This document shows, piece after piece, positions 13,813 to 23,836 of a stretch of DNA of 64,000 nucleotides. The notes beneath the pieces were generated by a model. It was not told the origin of the DNA. It worked only from the letters and a program-made list of their open reading frames with translations, and did no database searches. Every line of letters starts with the position of its first letter. Position 1 is the stretch's first letter. Origin of the DNA: Pseudomonas muyukensis (GTDB taxonomy: Bacteria; Pseudomonadota; Gammaproteobacteria; Pseudomonadales; Pseudomonadaceae); the NCBI RefSeq assembly GCF_019139535.1, contig NZ_CP077073.1, positions 1,433,501 to 1,497,500 of the forward strand. The letters are read 5' to 3'. Position numbers and translations under genes: made by a program.

Positions 13813-13836
13813 GAGCCCCTTTTCAGGGGCTTTTTG
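13813..13836 (+). terminator. Terminator hairpin after tRNA-fMet
   Basis: AGAGCCCC-TTTTC-GGGGCT is followed by TTTTT. Some polymerases must read through or be antiterminated for rimP to be expressed. Confidence 0.75.
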
Positions 13837-13880
13837 CTAGCCGACAGTTTTCGGCGCCGTTGTCCAACGGCGCTTTCAGG

Positions 13881-13905
13881 GATGGGCGCTTCGCCCATTT
13901 TTTAT
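13881..13905 (+). terminator. Second terminator-like hairpin in the rimP leader
   Basis: ATGGGCG-CTT-CGCCCAT is followed by TTTTTTATTT, a strong intrinsic terminator just 28 bases before the rimP start. Another hairpin, GGCGCCGTTGTCCAACGGCGCT, lies directly upstream at about 13852-13873. Tandem leader terminators ahead of nusA suggest autoregulation of the operon. Confidence 0.75.
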
Positions 13906-13932
13906 TTGCACAGCATGCACGAGGGGGTTCAG

Positions 13933-14391
13933 GTGTCGAGCAAGCTAGAACAGTTGCAGGCCTTGTTGGCCCCGGTGGTCGAGGGTCTGGGCTATCAGTG
14001 CTGGGGGATCGAATACGTTTCCCAGGGTAAGCATTCGGTACTGCGCATCTACATCGACAAGGATGGCGGCATCCTGGTGGAGGACTGCGAAGCGGTCAGC
14101 CGTCAGGCCAGCGCGATTCTCGACGTGGAAGATCCGATCAGCAGTGAATACACCCTCGAAGTTTCTTCGCCTGGCATGGATCGCCCACTGTTCACTCTGG
14201 AACAGTTTGCCTCGCATGCCGGCGAACAAGTGAAGATCAAGCTGCGTTCACCCTTCGAGGGTCGTCGTAACTTCCAGGGCCTTCTCCGTGGTGTGGAGGA
14301 GCAGGATGTGGTGGTCCAGGTGGACAACCAGGAGTTCCTGCTGCCGATCGACTCGATCGACAAGGCCAATATTATTCCCAGTTTTGACTGA
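13933..14391 (+). CDS. rimP: Ribosome maturation factor RimP
   Basis: RimP (152 residues) assists 30S subunit assembly. The N-terminal alpha/beta domain contains [10 protein letters not shown] and [11 protein letters not shown], then [13 protein letters not shown], and a C-terminal SH3-like barrel with [16 protein letters not shown]. The start is the GTG giving MSSKLEQLQ, six bases after GAGGGGG; upstream in-frame ATGs would run through the terminator hairpin and give a non-conserved extension. Length equals that of P. aeruginosa RimP. First protein gene of the rimP-nusA-infB operon. Confidence 0.95.
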   Translation: MSSKLEQLQALLAPVVEGLGYQCWGIEYVSQGKHSVLRIYIDKDGGILVEDCEAVSRQASAILDVEDPISSEYTLEVSSPGMDRPLFTLEQFASHAGEQVKIKLRSPFEGRRNFQGLLRGVEEQDVVVQVDNQEFLLPIDSIDKANIIPSFD

Positions 14392-14450
14392 GACGTGCCG
14401 GGCCCGGTGGACTTTCCGGGGCCAATGGCTTGCGCAAGGCGAGGCGTACG

Positions 14451-15932
14451 ATGAGCAAAGAAGTACTGCTGGTTGTTGAATCGGTATCCAACGAAAAAGG
14501 TGTACCGCCAGGCGTCATTTTCGAAGCGCTGGAAGTGGCCCTGGCCACTGCAACCAAAAAACGTTTTGAGGACGAAGTCGACCTGCGTGTGGAAATCAAC
14601 CGCCACACCGGTAGCTACGAGACCTTCCGCCGCTGGACCGTGGTCGATGAAAACGACCTGGACGATCCGGCAATCGAGACCTGGCTGGAAAAGATCCAGG
14701 ACACGCACCCGGACGCCAAGGTCGGTGACGTGATCGAAGAGAAGATCGAGTCGATCGAGTTCGGCCGCATCGCCGCCCAGACCGCCAAGCAGGTCATCGT
14801 GCAGAAGGTCCGCGAGGCCGAGCGCGCACAGGTGGTCGACGCCTACCGCGAACGCGTCGGCGAGATCATCTCCGGCACCGTGAAGAAAGTCACCCGCGAC
14901 AACGTCATCGTCGATCTGGGCAACAACGCCGAGGCGTTGCTGGCCCGCGAAGACATCATTCCCCGTGAGACCTTCCGGGTTGGCGTGCGCCTGCGCGCGC
15001 TGCTCAAGGAAATCCGCACCGAAAACCGCGGCCCGCAGCTGATCCTGTCGCGCACCGCGCCGCAGATGCTGATCGAGCTGTTCCGCATCGAAGTGCCGGA
15101 AATCGCCGAAGGCCTCATCGAAGTCATGGCCGCCTCCCGTGATCCGGGTTCGCGTGCCAAGATCGCCGTCCGCTCCAAGGACAAGCGCATCGACCCGCAA
15201 GGTGCCTGCATCGGCATGCGCGGTTCGCGCGTCCAGGCCGTATCCGGCGAGCTGGGTGGCGAGCGTGTGGATATCGTCCTGTGGGACGAGAACCCGGCGC
15301 AGTTCGTCATCAACGCCATGTCGCCGGCAGAGGTTGCCGCGATCATCGTTGATGAAGATGCCCATGCGATGGACATCGCCGTGGCCGAGGACAACCTGGC
15401 CCAGGCCATCGGACGTGGCGGCCAGAACGTCCGTCTGGCCAGCCAGCTGACTGCATGGACCCTGAACGTGATGACCGAGAAGGACATCCAGGCCAAGCAA
15501 CAGGCTGAGACAGGCGACATCCTGCGTAACTTCATCGAGGAACTGGAAGTCGACGAAGAACTGGCACAAGTGCTGGTCGACGAAGGCTTCACCAGCCTCG
15601 AGGAAATTGCTTACGTACCGTTGGAAGAAATGCTCAACATCGATGGCTTTGACGAGGACATCGTCAATGAGCTGCGCGCTCGTGCCAAGGACCGTTTGTT
15701 GACCAAAGCCATCGCTACCGAAGAAAAACTGGCAGACGCCCATCCGGCCGAAGACCTGCTCTCCCTCGAGGGCATGGACAAGGACCTGGCGGCGGAACTG
15801 GCGGTGCGCGGCGTGGTTAACCGCGAAGACCTGGCCGAGCAGTCGATTGACGACCTGCTCGACATCGACGGCATCGACGAAGAGCGTGCCGGCAAGTTGA
15901 TCATGGCCGCCCGAGCCCACTGGTTCGAGTAA
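14451..15932 (+). CDS. nusA: Transcription termination/antitermination protein NusA
   Basis: NusA (493 residues) binds RNA polymerase and modulates pausing, termination and antitermination. Visible parts are the N-terminal RNAP-binding domain (1-130), an S1 domain starting near [17 protein letters not shown], two KH domains (about 200-345, including [13 protein letters not shown] and [14 protein letters not shown]), and two acidic C-terminal repeats rich in Asp and Glu (about 360-490). The ATG gives [16 protein letters not shown], preceded by GAGGCG. It sits 59 bases after rimP and 27 before infB. Confidence 0.97.
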   Translation: MSKEVLLVVESVSNEKGVPPGVIFEALEVALATATKKRFEDEVDLRVEINRHTGSYETFRRWTVVDENDLDDPAIETWLEKIQDTHPDAKVGDVIEEKIESIEFGRIAAQTAKQVIVQKVREAERAQVVDAYRERVGEIISGTVKKVTRDNVIVDLGNNAEALLAREDIIPRETFRVGVRLRALLKEIRTENRGPQLILSRTAPQMLIELFRIEVPEIAEGLIEVMAASRDPGSRAKIAVRSKDKRIDPQGACIGMRGSRVQAVSGELGGERVDIVLWDENPAQFVINAMSPAEVAAIIVDEDAHAMDIAVAEDNLAQAIGRGGQNVRLASQLTAWTLNVMTEKDIQAKQQAETGDILRNFIEELEVDEELAQVLVDEGFTSLEEIAYVPLEEMLNIDGFDEDIVNELRARAKDRLLTKAIATEEKLADAHPAEDLLSLEGMDKDLAAELAVRGVVNREDLAEQSIDDLLDIDGIDEERAGKLIMAARAHWFE

Positions 15933-15959
15933 TTAGGCGCGGCCTGAGGAGAGAAGTGC

Positions 15960-18500
15960 ATGACGCAAGTCACGGTGAAAGAACTGGCCCAAGAGGTCGA
16001 GGCACCGGTAGAGCGCCTGCTGCAGCAGATGCGTGAGGCAGGTCTGCCGCACACCGACGCCGGTCAGGTAGTGACCGATAATGAGAAGCAGACCCTGCTG
16101 ACCCATTTGAAGAGCAGCCACAAGAGCAAGGCGGAAGAGCCGCGCAAGATCACCTTGCAGCGCAAGACCACCAGCACTCTGCGTGTCGCCGGTAGCAAGA
16201 GCATCAGCGTAGAAGTACGCAAGAAGAAAGTCTTCGTGCAGCGCAGCCCGGAAGAGATCCAGGCTGAGCAGAAGCGCGAGCAGGAAGAGCGCCGCGCCGC
16301 TGAAAACGCCGCGCGCGAGAAGGTCGAGGCCGAAGTGCGCCAGCGCAACGAGGAGCAGGCTCGCCGTCAGGCCGCCGAAGCCCCGGCTGCGGCGCCTGCG
16401 CCCAAGGCTGAACCCGCTCCTGTCGCTGCCCCGGTAGTGGCCAACGCGCCGGTGTCCGAAGACGCCGCCGCGCGTGCTGCCGAGCGCAAGAAAGACGAGA
16501 CCCGTCGCAACGAAAGCCGTACCCGTGATGACGATCGTCGCGGTGGTGGCCCAGCGGCTGCCGGCCGTGGCGATGCGCCGCGCATGTCGGTCAAGGTCAA
16601 GGTCAAGGAGAAGGAAAAGGCTCCGACCCCTCGCGCCGCACCCCGTACCACCGACGAGGAAAGCGATGGCTTCCGTCGTGGCCGCGGTGGCAAGGGCAAG
16701 GGCAAGAAGCGCAATGCGCATGGCTTCCAGAGCCCGACGGGTCCGGTCATTCGTGACGTGACCATCGGCGAGACCATCACCGTCTCGGAACTGGCGCAAC
16801 AGATGTCGGTCAAGGCCGCTGAAGTCGTCAAGTTCATGTTCAAGCTGGGTACCCCGGTCACCATCAACCAGGTGCTCGACCAGGAGACCGCGCAGCTGGT
16901 CGCCGAAGAGCTGGGCCACAAGGTCACCCTGGTCAGCGACACCGCCCTGGAAGACTCCCTGGCCGAATCGCTGAAGTTCGAAGGCGAGACCACCTCGCGT
17001 GCGCCGGTCGTGACCGTCATGGGCCACGTCGACCACGGCAAGACCTCGCTGCTCGACTACATCCGTCGTGCCAAGGTCGCCGCTGGCGAAGCCGGTGGTA
17101 TCACCCAGCACATCGGTGCCTACCACGTCGAAACCGACCGTGGCATGGTTACCTTCCTCGACACCCCGGGCCACGCAGCGTTCACCCAGATGCGCGCACG
17201 TGGTGCCAAGGCCACCGACATCGTCATCCTGGTGGTGGCGGCGGACGACGGCGTGATGCCGCAAACCCGCGAAGCCGTGCAGCATGCCAAGGCCGCTGGG
17301 GTACCGCTGGTCGTGGCCGTGAACAAGATCGACAAGCCAGGTGCAGACCTCGATCGCATCCGTAACGAGCTGTCCGTCGAAGGCGTGACCTCTGAGGAAT
17401 GGGGTGGTGACACGCCGTTCGTCAAGGTTTCGGCGAAGATGGGTACCGGTGTCGACGAGCTGCTCGAAGCTGTCCTGCTGCAGGCCGAGATCCTCGAACT
17501 CAAGGCCACCCCGACCGCTCCAGGTCGTGGCGTGGTGGTCGAGTCGCGTCTGGACAAGGGCCGTGGCCCGGTGGCGACCATCCTGGTTCAGGACGGTACC
17601 CTGCGTCAGGGCGACATGGTCCTGGTCGGCTCCAACTATGGCCGCGTGCGTGCCATGCTCGACGAGAACGGCAAGCCTGTGAAGGAAGCTGGCCCGTCGA
17701 TTCCGGTCGAGATCCTCGGCCTGGACGGCACCCCGGATGCCGGTGAAGAGATGTCGGTGGTTGCCGACGAGAAGAAAGCGCGTGAAGTTGCGCTGTTCCG
17801 TCAAGGCAAGTTCCGTGAGGTCAAGCTGGCCCGTGCTCACGCCGGCAAGCTGGAAAACATCTTCGAGACCATGGGTCAGGAAGAGAAAAAGACCCTCAAC
17901 ATCGTCCTCAAGACCGACGTGCGCGGTTCGCTCGAGGCGCTGCAAGGTTCGCTCGGCGGCCTGGGCAACGACGAAGTTCAGGTGCGCGTCATCGGTGGCG
18001 GCGTCGGTGGTATCACCGAAAGCGACGCCAACCTGGCGCTGGCTTCGAATGCAGTACTGTTCGGCTTCAACGTGCGTGCCGATGCCGGCGCGCGCAAGAT
18101 CGTCGAGCAGGAAGGTCTGGATATGCGTTACTACAACGTGATCTACGACATCATCGAAGACGTCAAGAAGGCCCTGACCGGCATGCTCGGCAGCGATGTT
18201 CGCGAGAACATCCTGGGTGTCGCCGAAGTGCGTGACGTGTTCCGTTCGCCGAAGTTCGGCGCCATCGCTGGCTGTATGGTCATCGAGGGTACCGTGTACC
18301 GCAACCGTCCGATCCGCGTACTGCGCGACGACGTGGTGATCTTCGAAGGCGAACTGGAATCGCTGCGTCGCTTCAAGGACGATGCCTCCGAAGTGCGTAA
18401 CGGCATGGAGTGCGGTATTGGCGTCAAGAGCTACAACGACGTCAAGGTCGGCGACAAGATCGAAGTCTTCGAGAAAGTCCAGGTGGCTCGTACCCTGTAA
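15960..18500 (+). CDS. infB: Translation initiation factor IF-2
   Basis: IF-2 (846 residues) places fMet-tRNA in the ribosomal P site and promotes subunit joining. An N-terminal IF2_N domain (1-52) is followed by a highly charged Ala/Glu/Arg linker (about 80-250) and a second IF2_N domain. The GTPase domain has G1 GHVDHGKT at 355-362, G3 DTPGH at 401-405 and G4 NKID at 455-458. Domains II-IV follow, with the fMet-tRNA-binding C domain at the end. Encoding the initiator tRNA and its factor in one operon is a conserved arrangement. Confidence 0.98.
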   Translation: MTQVTVKELAQEVEAPVERLLQQMREAGLPHTDAGQVVTDNEKQTLLTHLKSSHKSKAEEPRKITLQRKTTSTLRVAGSKSISVEVRKKKVFVQRSPEEIQAEQKREQEERRAAENAAREKVEAEVRQRNEEQARRQAAEAPAAAPAPKAEPAPVAAPVVANAPVSEDAAARAAERKKDETRRNESRTRDDDRRGGGPAAAGRGDAPRMSVKVKVKEKEKAPTPRAAPRTTDEESDGFRRGRGGKGKGKKRNAHGFQSPTGPVIRDVTIGETITVSELAQQMSVKAAEVVKFMFKLGTPVTINQVLDQETAQLVAEELGHKVTLVSDTALEDSLAESLKFEGETTSRAPVVTVMGHVDHGKTSLLDYIRRAKVAAGEAGGITQHIGAYHVETDRGMVTFLDTPGHAAFTQMRARGAKATDIVILVVAADDGVMPQTREAVQHAKAAGVPLVVAVNKIDKPGADLDRIRNELSVEGVTSEEWGGDTPFVKVSAKMGTGVDELLEAVLLQAEILELKATPTAPGRGVVVESRLDKGRGPVATILVQDGTLRQGDMVLVGSNYGRVRAMLDENGKPVKEAGPSIPVEILGLDGTPDAGEEMSVVADEKKAREVALFRQGKFREVKLARAHAGKLENIFETMGQEEKKTLNIVLKTDVRGSLEALQGSLGGLGNDEVQVRVIGGGVGGITESDANLALASNAVLFGFNVRADAGARKIVEQEGLDMRYYNVIYDIIEDVKKALTGMLGSDVRENILGVAEVRDVFRSPKFGAIAGCMVIEGTVYRNRPIRVLRDDVVIFEGELESLRRFKDDASEVRNGMECGIGVKSYNDVKVGDKIEVFEKVQVARTL

Positions 18501-18557
18501 GGGCCGAGCGTGGTGCAGGCCCCGCCCCAGGGCGGTTGCCGGCACCTCTGAAGGTAG

Positions 18558-18588
18558 CGCCCGGTCAGGCTTTCCGCTTGACCGGGCG
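18558..18588 (+). promoter_or_regulatory. Strong hairpin between infB and rbfA
   Basis: CGCCCGGTCA (18558-18567) and TGACCGGGCG (18579-18588) form a perfect 10-base stem with an 11-base loop, followed only by TTTG. It lies inside the operon, so it is more likely a weak terminator, mRNA-stabilising structure or processing site than a full stop. Confidence 0.6.
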
Positions 18589-18617
18589 TTTGCCGCTTTA
18601 AGATACAGGTAGCAAGA

Positions 18618-19016
18618 ATGGCAAAAGAATACAGCCGTACCCAACGTATCGGTGATCAGATGCAGCGTGAGCTGGCCGAGCTGATCCGCCGCGAAGTCAA
18701 AGACCCGCGCGTCGGCCTGGTGACCATCACCGCCGTCGACGTCAGCCGTGACCTGGGCCATGCCAAGGTGTTCATCACCGTGATGGGCCAGGACGGTACC
18801 GACGCCGTGCCGCAGACCCTCAAGGCCCTCAACAGCGCCGCGAGCTTCCTGCGCCTGCACCTTGGCCGCGTCATGCAGTTGCGCAGCGTGCCACAGCTGC
18901 ATTTCCACTTCGATGAGAGTGTCAGCCGTGGTGTCCACCTGTCGGCGCTGATCGAACGTGCGGTGGCCGAAGACCGCCTGCACAAGGATGCCGACGAGCC
19001 GGACACCAAGGAGTAA
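18618..19016 (+). CDS. rbfA: 30S ribosome-binding factor RbfA
   Basis: RbfA (132 residues) binds pre-30S particles near the 16S 5' helix and supports maturation and cold growth. The KH-like fold is seen in [45 protein letters not shown] and the [15 protein letters not shown] strand. The tail is acidic. The ATG ([12 protein letters not shown]) follows AGGTAGCAAG. truB begins three bases after the stop. Confidence 0.96.
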   Translation: MAKEYSRTQRIGDQMQRELAELIRREVKDPRVGLVTITAVDVSRDLGHAKVFITVMGQDGTDAVPQTLKALNSAASFLRLHLGRVMQLRSVPQLHFHFDESVSRGVHLSALIERAVAEDRLHKDADEPDTKE

Positions 19017-19019
19017 GCG

Positions 19020-19937
19020 GTGGCCCAGGTCAAACGTATCCGCCGCAACGTCAGCGGCATCATCCTGCTCGACAAGCCGCTGGGGTTCACCTCCAACGCC
19101 GCGCTGCAGAAAGTTCGCTGGCTGCTCAATGCCGAGAAGGCCGGCCACACCGGCAGCCTCGACCCCTTGGCCAGTGGCGTGCTGCCGCTGTGCTTCGGCG
19201 AGGCGACCAAGTTTTCCCAGTACTTGCTCGATTCCGACAAGGGCTATGAAACGGTCATGCAGATGGGGCAGACCACGACCACGGCGGACGCCGAGGGCGA
19301 AGTGCTGCAAACCCGGGAAGTGACCGTTGGTCGCGCCGACATCGAAGCGGTGATTCCGCGTTTTCGGGGTGAAATCAAGCAGGTACCGCCGATGTACTCG
19401 GCCCTCAAGCGCGATGGCCAGCCACTGTATAAACTGGCGCGTGCAGGAGAGGTAGTGGAGCGCGAGGCGCGTTCTGTTACTATTGGCCGCTTGGAGTTGC
19501 TCGAGTGCGAAGGCACCCGTGCGCGCCTGTCGGTGGGTTGCAGCAAAGGCACCTATATCCGCACCCTGGTGGAGGATATCGGTGAGGCGTTGGGCTGTGG
19601 TGCCTACGTTGCCGAACTGCGCCGGACCCAGGCCGGGCCCTTCGCGCTGGCACAGACCGTGACGCTCGAGGAACTCGAACAGGCCCACGCCGAAGGTGGC
19701 AACGAAGCGCTCGATCGCTTCCTGATGCCCTCGGACAGCGGCCTGCAGGACTGGCCCCTGGTGGTGCTTTCCGAGCACAGCGCGTTCTACTGGCTGCATG
19801 GCCAGGCGGTACGCGCCCCGGATGCGCCACAGTTCGGCATGGTCCGGGTACAGGATCACAACAATCGCTTCATCGGTATCGGTGAGGTGAGCGAGGACGG
19901 GCGCATTGCGCCGCGTCGACTGATTCGGTCGGAATGA
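19020..19937 (+). CDS. truB: tRNA pseudouridine(55) synthase TruB
   Basis: TruB (305 residues) makes pseudouridine 55 in the tRNA T arm. The catalytic motif is [16 protein letters not shown] with Asp48 as nucleophile. Family motifs [26 protein letters not shown] and the C-terminal PUA-like region with GIGEV follow. The start is a GTG ([14 protein letters not shown]) three bases after rbfA, which suggests coupled translation. Length is normal. Confidence 0.96.
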   Translation: MAQVKRIRRNVSGIILLDKPLGFTSNAALQKVRWLLNAEKAGHTGSLDPLASGVLPLCFGEATKFSQYLLDSDKGYETVMQMGQTTTTADAEGEVLQTREVTVGRADIEAVIPRFRGEIKQVPPMYSALKRDGQPLYKLARAGEVVEREARSVTIGRLELLECEGTRARLSVGCSKGTYIRTLVEDIGEALGCGAYVAELRRTQAGPFALAQTVTLEELEQAHAEGGNEALDRFLMPSDSGLQDWPLVVLSEHSAFYWLHGQAVRAPDAPQFGMVRVQDHNNRFIGIGEVSEDGRIAPRRLIRSE

Positions 19938-20086
19938 CCGGAACCATCGGTGCAGGCTTCGGCTGAAACCGGTGGACTCGAGGGTGGCTGTTATTAGGCA
20001 CGGTCACACCTCTTCTTATTAATACGGGGACTTGTCCCTGGCCTATTGGAGACCGTTCGCGGGATCCGTTTATCAGGAGAAGCCAA

Positions 20087-20356
20087 ATGGCCCTCAGCGT
20101 CGAAGAAAAAGCTCAGATCGTTGCAGACTATCAGCAAGCCGCCGGCGACACCGGTAGCCCGGAAGTACAGGTTGCTCTGCTGACCTTCAACATCAACAAG
20201 CTGCAAGGCCACTTCAAGGCCAACGAAAAAGACCACCACTCCCGTCGTGGTCTGATCCGTATGGTCAACCAGCGTCGTAAGCTGCTGGACTACCTGAAGG
20301 GCAAGGACACCACTCGTTACAGCGCCCTGATCGGTCGCCTGGGCCTGCGTCGCTAA
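20087..20356 (+). CDS. rpsO: 30S ribosomal protein S15
   Basis: S15 (89 residues) binds the central domain of 16S rRNA. The protein starts [12 protein letters not shown] and contains the conserved [34 protein letters not shown] and [13 protein letters not shown] motifs. AGGAGAAG precedes the ATG. The 149-base gap after truB may contain a promoter (TATTAAT near 20020) and the leader through which S15 commonly represses itself; I could not define that fold. pnp lies downstream, the widespread rpsO-pnp order. Confidence 0.97.
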   Translation: MALSVEEKAQIVADYQQAAGDTGSPEVQVALLTFNINKLQGHFKANEKDHHSRRGLIRMVNQRRKLLDYLKGKDTTRYSALIGRLGLRR

Positions 20357-20466
20357 TAGCGGCCTGGCCAGTGGTGTTGCATGGCGTGTCGCATTCCTCG
20401 GCAAGGCTGCCTGGCAGCCCTGCCGTTGGACACGCCGCGCGATCTGCGAGGTTGGCAGCCTGGTCT

Positions 20467-20489
20467 GCCGAGCGGTTCATCCGCTCGGC
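20467..20489 (+). promoter_or_regulatory. Perfect hairpin in the rpsO-pnp intergenic region
   Basis: GCCGAGCGG-TTCAT-CCGCTCGGC is a 9-base perfect stem with a 5-base loop in the 248-base gap between rpsO and pnp, with no U-run after it. In E. coli the corresponding leader carries an RNase III site used for PNPase autoregulation, and this stem is a candidate equivalent. No gene is visible in 20357-20604. Confidence 0.5.
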
Positions 20490-20604
20490 GCCAGGCTCCC
20501 AGCCTCGTGTTGTATCTGGACGGTCGATGGGGCCGATTCCCCGTACTGCCCAAGAATTCGCAAGAACCAGTTCCCCCAAGAGCCACTGAAAAAGGTAGGA
20601 AACC

Positions 20605-22710
20605 GTGAACCCGGTAATCAAGACGTTCCAGTTCGGTCAATCGACCGTTACTCTCGAAACGGGCCGCATTGCCCGTCAGGCCACCGGCGCCGTGCTGGTC
20701 ACCGTCGACAACGATGTCACCGTGCTGGTGACCGTGGTCGGTGCCAAGCAAGCCGATCCGGGCAAGGGCTTCTTCCCGCTGTCCGTGCACTACCAGGAAA
20801 AGACCTACGCCGCCGGCAAGATCCCTGGTGGTTTCTTCAAGCGTGAAGGCCGTCCTTCCGAGAAGGAAACCCTGACCTCGCGCCTGATCGACCGTCCGAT
20901 CCGCCCGCTGTTCCCAGAAGGCTTCATGAACGAAGTGCAGGTTGTCTGCACCGTCGTCTCCACCAGCAAGAAGACCGATCCGGACATCGCTGCGATGATC
21001 GGTACCTCGGCTGCCCTGGCCATTTCCGGCATTCCGTTCGAAGGCCCGATCGGCGCAGCCCGCGTCGCCTTCCACGAAAGCACCGGCTACCTGCTGAACC
21101 CGACCTACGAGCAACTGGCTGCCTCGAGCCTGGACATGGTCGTCGCCGGTACCGAGTCCGCCGTACTGATGGTTGAATCGGAAGCCCAAGAGCTGACCGA
21201 AGACCAGATGCTGGGCGCCGTCCTGTTCGCCCACGACGAATTCCAGGCCGTCATCAAGGCGGTCAAGGAGCTGGCTGCCGAAGCCGCCAAGCCGACTTGG
21301 GACTGGAAGCCTGCCGTTGCCAACACCGAGCTGTTCAACGCCATCCGCGCCGAATTCGGCGAAGCGGTGTCGCAGGGCTACACCATCACCGTCAAGGCCG
21401 ACCGCTACGCGCGTCTGGGCGAGCTGCGCGACCAGGCCGTTGCCAAGTTCTCCGGAGAAGAAGGCCAGCCATCGGCCGGCGAAGTCAAAGACATCTTCGG
21501 CGAGATCGAATACCGCACCGTTCGCGAAAACATCGTCAACGGCAAGCCACGTATCGACGGCCGTGACACCAAGACCGTGCGTCCGCTGAACATCGAAGTC
21601 GGTGTGCTGCCCAAGACCCACGGCTCGGCCCTGTTCACCCGTGGCGAAACCCAGGCCCTGGTCGTCGCGACCCTGGGTACCGCCCGTGACGCCCAGCTGC
21701 TGGACACCCTCGAAGGCGAGAAGAAAGACCCCTTCATGCTGCACTACAACTTCCCGCCGTTCTCGGTGGGCGAGTGTGGCCGCATGGGCGGTGCCGGTCG
21801 TCGTGAAATCGGTCACGGCCGTCTGGCCCGCCGTTCGGTCCAGGCCATGCTGCCGGCCGCCGACGTGTTCCCGTACACCATCCGCGTGGTCTCGGAAATC
21901 ACCGAATCCAACGGTTCCAGCTCCATGGCTTCGGTCTGTGGCGCTTCGCTGGCCCTGATGGACGCCGGTGTGCCGATGAAAGCCCCGGTTGCCGGTATCG
22001 CCATGGGCCTGGTCAAGGAAGGTGACAAGTTCGCCGTCCTGACCGACATCCTCGGTGACGAAGACCACCTCGGCGACATGGACTTCAAGGTAGCCGGTAC
22101 CGCCAAAGGCGTTACCGCGCTGCAGATGGACATCAAGATCAACGGCATCACCGAAGAGATCATGGAAATCGCCCTGGGCCAGGCCCTGGAAGCGCGCCTG
22201 AACATCCTCGGCCAGATGAACCAGATCATCGGCGAGTCGCGTACCGAGCTGTCGGCCAACGCCCCGACCATGATCGCGATGAAGATCGACACCGACAAGA
22301 TCCGTGACGTCATCGGCAAAGGCGGCGCCACCATCCGCGCCATCTGCGAAGAGACCAAGGCTTCGATCGACATCGAAGACGACGGTTCGATCAAGATCTT
22401 CGGCGAAACCAAGGAAGCGGCGGATGCTGCCAAGCAGCGCATCCTGGGCATCACCGCCGAGGCCGAGATCGGCAAGATCTACGTCGGCAAGGTCGAGCGC
22501 ATCGTCGATTTCGGCGCCTTCGTCAACATCCTGCCGGGCAAGGACGGCCTGGTGCACATCTCCATGCTGAGCGATGCTCGCGTCGAGAAAGTCACCGACG
22601 TGCTGAAGGAAGGCCAGGAAGTCGAAGTGCTGGTACTGGACGTGGACAACCGCGGCCGTATCAAGCTGTCGATCAAGGACGTCGCTGCCGCCAAGGCATC
22701 CGGTGTCTAA
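20605..22710 (+). CDS. pnp: Polyribonucleotide nucleotidyltransferase (PNPase)
   Basis: PNPase (701 residues) degrades RNA 3' to 5' by phosphorolysis and joins the degradosome. Two RNase PH-like cores are visible (the first with [25 protein letters not shown] residues, the second with [20 protein letters not shown]). The KH domain with [13 protein letters not shown] and the C-terminal S1 domain ([31 protein letters not shown]) follow. The start is a GTG ([12 protein letters not shown]) after AAGGTAGGAAACC. A strong terminator follows. Confidence 0.98.
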   Translation: MNPVIKTFQFGQSTVTLETGRIARQATGAVLVTVDNDVTVLVTVVGAKQADPGKGFFPLSVHYQEKTYAAGKIPGGFFKREGRPSEKETLTSRLIDRPIRPLFPEGFMNEVQVVCTVVSTSKKTDPDIAAMIGTSAALAISGIPFEGPIGAARVAFHESTGYLLNPTYEQLAASSLDMVVAGTESAVLMVESEAQELTEDQMLGAVLFAHDEFQAVIKAVKELAAEAAKPTWDWKPAVANTELFNAIRAEFGEAVSQGYTITVKADRYARLGELRDQAVAKFSGEEGQPSAGEVKDIFGEIEYRTVRENIVNGKPRIDGRDTKTVRPLNIEVGVLPKTHGSALFTRGETQALVVATLGTARDAQLLDTLEGEKKDPFMLHYNFPPFSVGECGRMGGAGRREIGHGRLARRSVQAMLPAADVFPYTIRVVSEITESNGSSSMASVCGASLALMDAGVPMKAPVAGIAMGLVKEGDKFAVLTDILGDEDHLGDMDFKVAGTAKGVTALQMDIKINGITEEIMEIALGQALEARLNILGQMNQIIGESRTELSANAPTMIAMKIDTDKIRDVIGKGGATIRAICEETKASIDIEDDGSIKIFGETKEAADAAKQRILGITAEAEIGKIYVGKVERIVDFGAFVNILPGKDGLVHISMLSDARVEKVTDVLKEGQEVEVLVLDVDNRGRIKLSIKDVAAAKASGV

Positions 22711-22726
22711 GCCCTGAGCGGCTGAA

Positions 22727-22754
22727 GAAGGACCCTTCGGGGTCCTTTTTTTTG
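22727..22754 (+). terminator. Intrinsic terminator after pnp
   Basis: AAGGACCC-TTCG-GGGTCCTT is followed by eight T residues, 17 bases after the stop. It ends the rpsO-pnp transcript. Confidence 0.93.
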
Positions 22755-22802
22755 GCCTGCCGCGGCCCCCGCAGGGCTGGCGAAGCAGGCGGCGCGACGA
22801 TT

Positions 22803-22830
22803 GGTTCGCCGGCAAGCCGGCTCCTACGGG
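22803..22830. repeat. Single REP element (GCCGGCAAGCCGGCTCCTAC type)
   Basis: TTCGCCGGCAAGCCGGCTCC, followed by TACGGGG, is one copy of the second REP family in this window; paired copies occur at 24257-24332 and 34093-34156. Confidence 0.75.
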
Positions 22831-22949
22831 GTTTTGGCCTTGCATCTTGCATTCAGGTTTGCGCCGCAGCTTGCAAAATGCACGACGCCAAGTATTTTGG
22901 AATCTAGCTAAGTTATTGATTTATAAGGAATCAAGCGAAACGAAAAAAC

Positions 22950-22965
22950 TGGCACAGCCCCTGCA
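22950..22965 (+). promoter_or_regulatory. Sigma54-type promoter upstream of the BON-domain gene
   Basis: TGGCACAGCCCCTGCA matches the -24/-12 consensus TGGCAC-N5-TTGC, with GG and GC at the required spacing. The predicted start is near 22976, giving a leader of about 54 bases. An AT-rich stretch with the inverted repeat TTGATT-N7-AATCAA (22916-22934) lies just upstream and could bind IHF or an activator. Confidence 0.6.
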
Positions 22966-23029
22966 ACATCACTCCTACCTGACGCCAGGAACCACGGCGC
23001 AGACCTTTCGAAAAACAGGAGTGACTCAC

Positions 23030-23380
23030 ATGAAGAAGTTCGCCATTGCTGCCGCTACTGCTACCGCTCTGACCCTGACCATGGCCAACGCAGCTTTCGC
23101 TGCCCAGTCCACCCAGGCCCCGATGACGCTTGCGGCCGGTGAGGTGACCAAAGCCAAGGAAGCCACTTCCGACACCTGGATCACCACCAAGGTGAAGGCT
23201 GACCTGATGACCGAGAAAGGCGTGCCAGGCAGTGACATCAAGGTCGAAACCAACAAGGGTGTAGTGTCGCTGTCCTCGGACGTGGCCATCACCGATGCGC
23301 AGAAAGAGATGGCAGTGGCCATCGCCAAGAAGATCAAAGGCGTGCAGGCCGTCTCGGCGGATGGCCTGAAGTCTGAATAA
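23030..23380 (+). CDS. Periplasmic BON-domain protein
   Basis: The 116-residue product has a clear Sec signal peptide (MKKFAIAAATATALTLTMANAAFA, cleaved near AFA-AQS). A single BON domain follows (about 45-115), with DTWITTKVKADLMTEKGVPGSDIKVETNKGVVSLSS and a final AKKIKGVQAVSADG stretch. BON domains, as in OsmY, bind membranes or envelope components and are often stress induced. The ATG has AACAGGAGTG upstream. A gene of this type follows pnp in P. aeruginosa too. A sigma54-like promoter precedes it and a terminator follows, so it is probably monocistronic. The exact function is unknown. Confidence 0.85.
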   Translation: MKKFAIAAATATALTLTMANAAFAAQSTQAPMTLAAGEVTKAKEATSDTWITTKVKADLMTEKGVPGSDIKVETNKGVVSLSSDVAITDAQKEMAVAIAKKIKGVQAVSADGLKSE

Positions 23381-23423
23381 GGAATGTCCCGTCGGCCAAA
23401 AGGAGTTGGCCACCCCTTCAAGC

Positions 23424-23452
23424 AAAAGCCCCGGCATCTGCCGGGGTTTTTG
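23424..23452. terminator. Bidirectional terminator between BON gene and monooxygenase gene
   Basis: AAAAGCCCCGGCA-TC-TGCCGGGGTTTTT has an A-run on one side and a T-run on the other, so it can serve the plus-strand BON gene and the minus-strand gene ending at 23474. Confidence 0.88.
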
Positions 23453-23473
23453 TGCATGCCCGCCTCAACACTC

Positions 23474-23776
23474 TCACCGCTGCGGATTACACGCGACCAC
23501 ATCGCCCTCGAAGCACACCTGCTCGACAATCAACGGCTCCACCAATGGCCGACTGTCGCGAAAATGCGCGGTCTGGGTATGGGCGTCGTACGCGGCATCG
23601 TCCTGGTAGATCTCGTACAAGTAAATCACGTCGGGGTCATCCCGGTCCTGCGCTACATCGAACACCAGGCAGCCCGGCTCGGTGGCCACCGAGGCGGCGG
23701 CATTGGCCTGGATGGCGCTCAGGAAGGCATCGGCACTGCCGGGTTTGACGCGGGTCTTGATAAACAGGCTATACAC
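23474..23776 (-). CDS. Antibiotic biosynthesis monooxygenase (ABM) domain protein
   Basis: The 100-residue product is a single ABM ferredoxin-like domain: LFIKTRVKPGSADAFLSAIQ, then ASVATEPGCLVFDVAQDRDDP, IYLYEIYQDDAAYDAHTQTAHF. Members act as small cofactor-free oxygenases or quinol monooxygenases, but the substrate cannot be read from sequence. I chose the GTG start (MYSLFIKTR), which has AAAAGGAGCACCCT directly before it, over an upstream frame that includes the ribosome binding site itself. It is divergent from a VOC protein with only 60 bases between the starts and a palindromic operator there, so the pair is probably co-regulated. Confidence 0.82.
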   Translation of the reverse strand: MYSLFIKTRVKPGSADAFLSAIQANAAASVATEPGCLVFDVAQDRDDPDVIYLYEIYQDDAAYDAHTQTAHFRDSRPLVEPLIVEQVCFEGDVVACNPQR

Positions 23777-23810
23777 AGGGTGCTCCTTTTGTTTTAAATT
23801 CACAGTAGAA

Positions 23811-23820
23811 TTGTATACAA
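23811..23820. promoter_or_regulatory. GntR-like palindromic operator in a divergent promoter
   Basis: TTGTATACAA is a perfect 10-base palindrome matching the general GntR-family half-site pattern (GT...AC). It lies in the 60-base region between the ABM gene (minus) and the VOC gene (plus), next to a possible -10 TAGAAT (23806-23811). No GntR gene lies nearby, so the regulator would be encoded elsewhere. Confidence 0.45.
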
Positions 23821-23836
23821 AAAAGGAGCCTTGCCC

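Noticed and set aside
15933..19859. A 1308-residue minus-strand frame opposite infB-rbfA-truB
   Set aside because: It covers three well-supported plus-strand genes, has no ribosome binding site or known motif, and is a composition effect.
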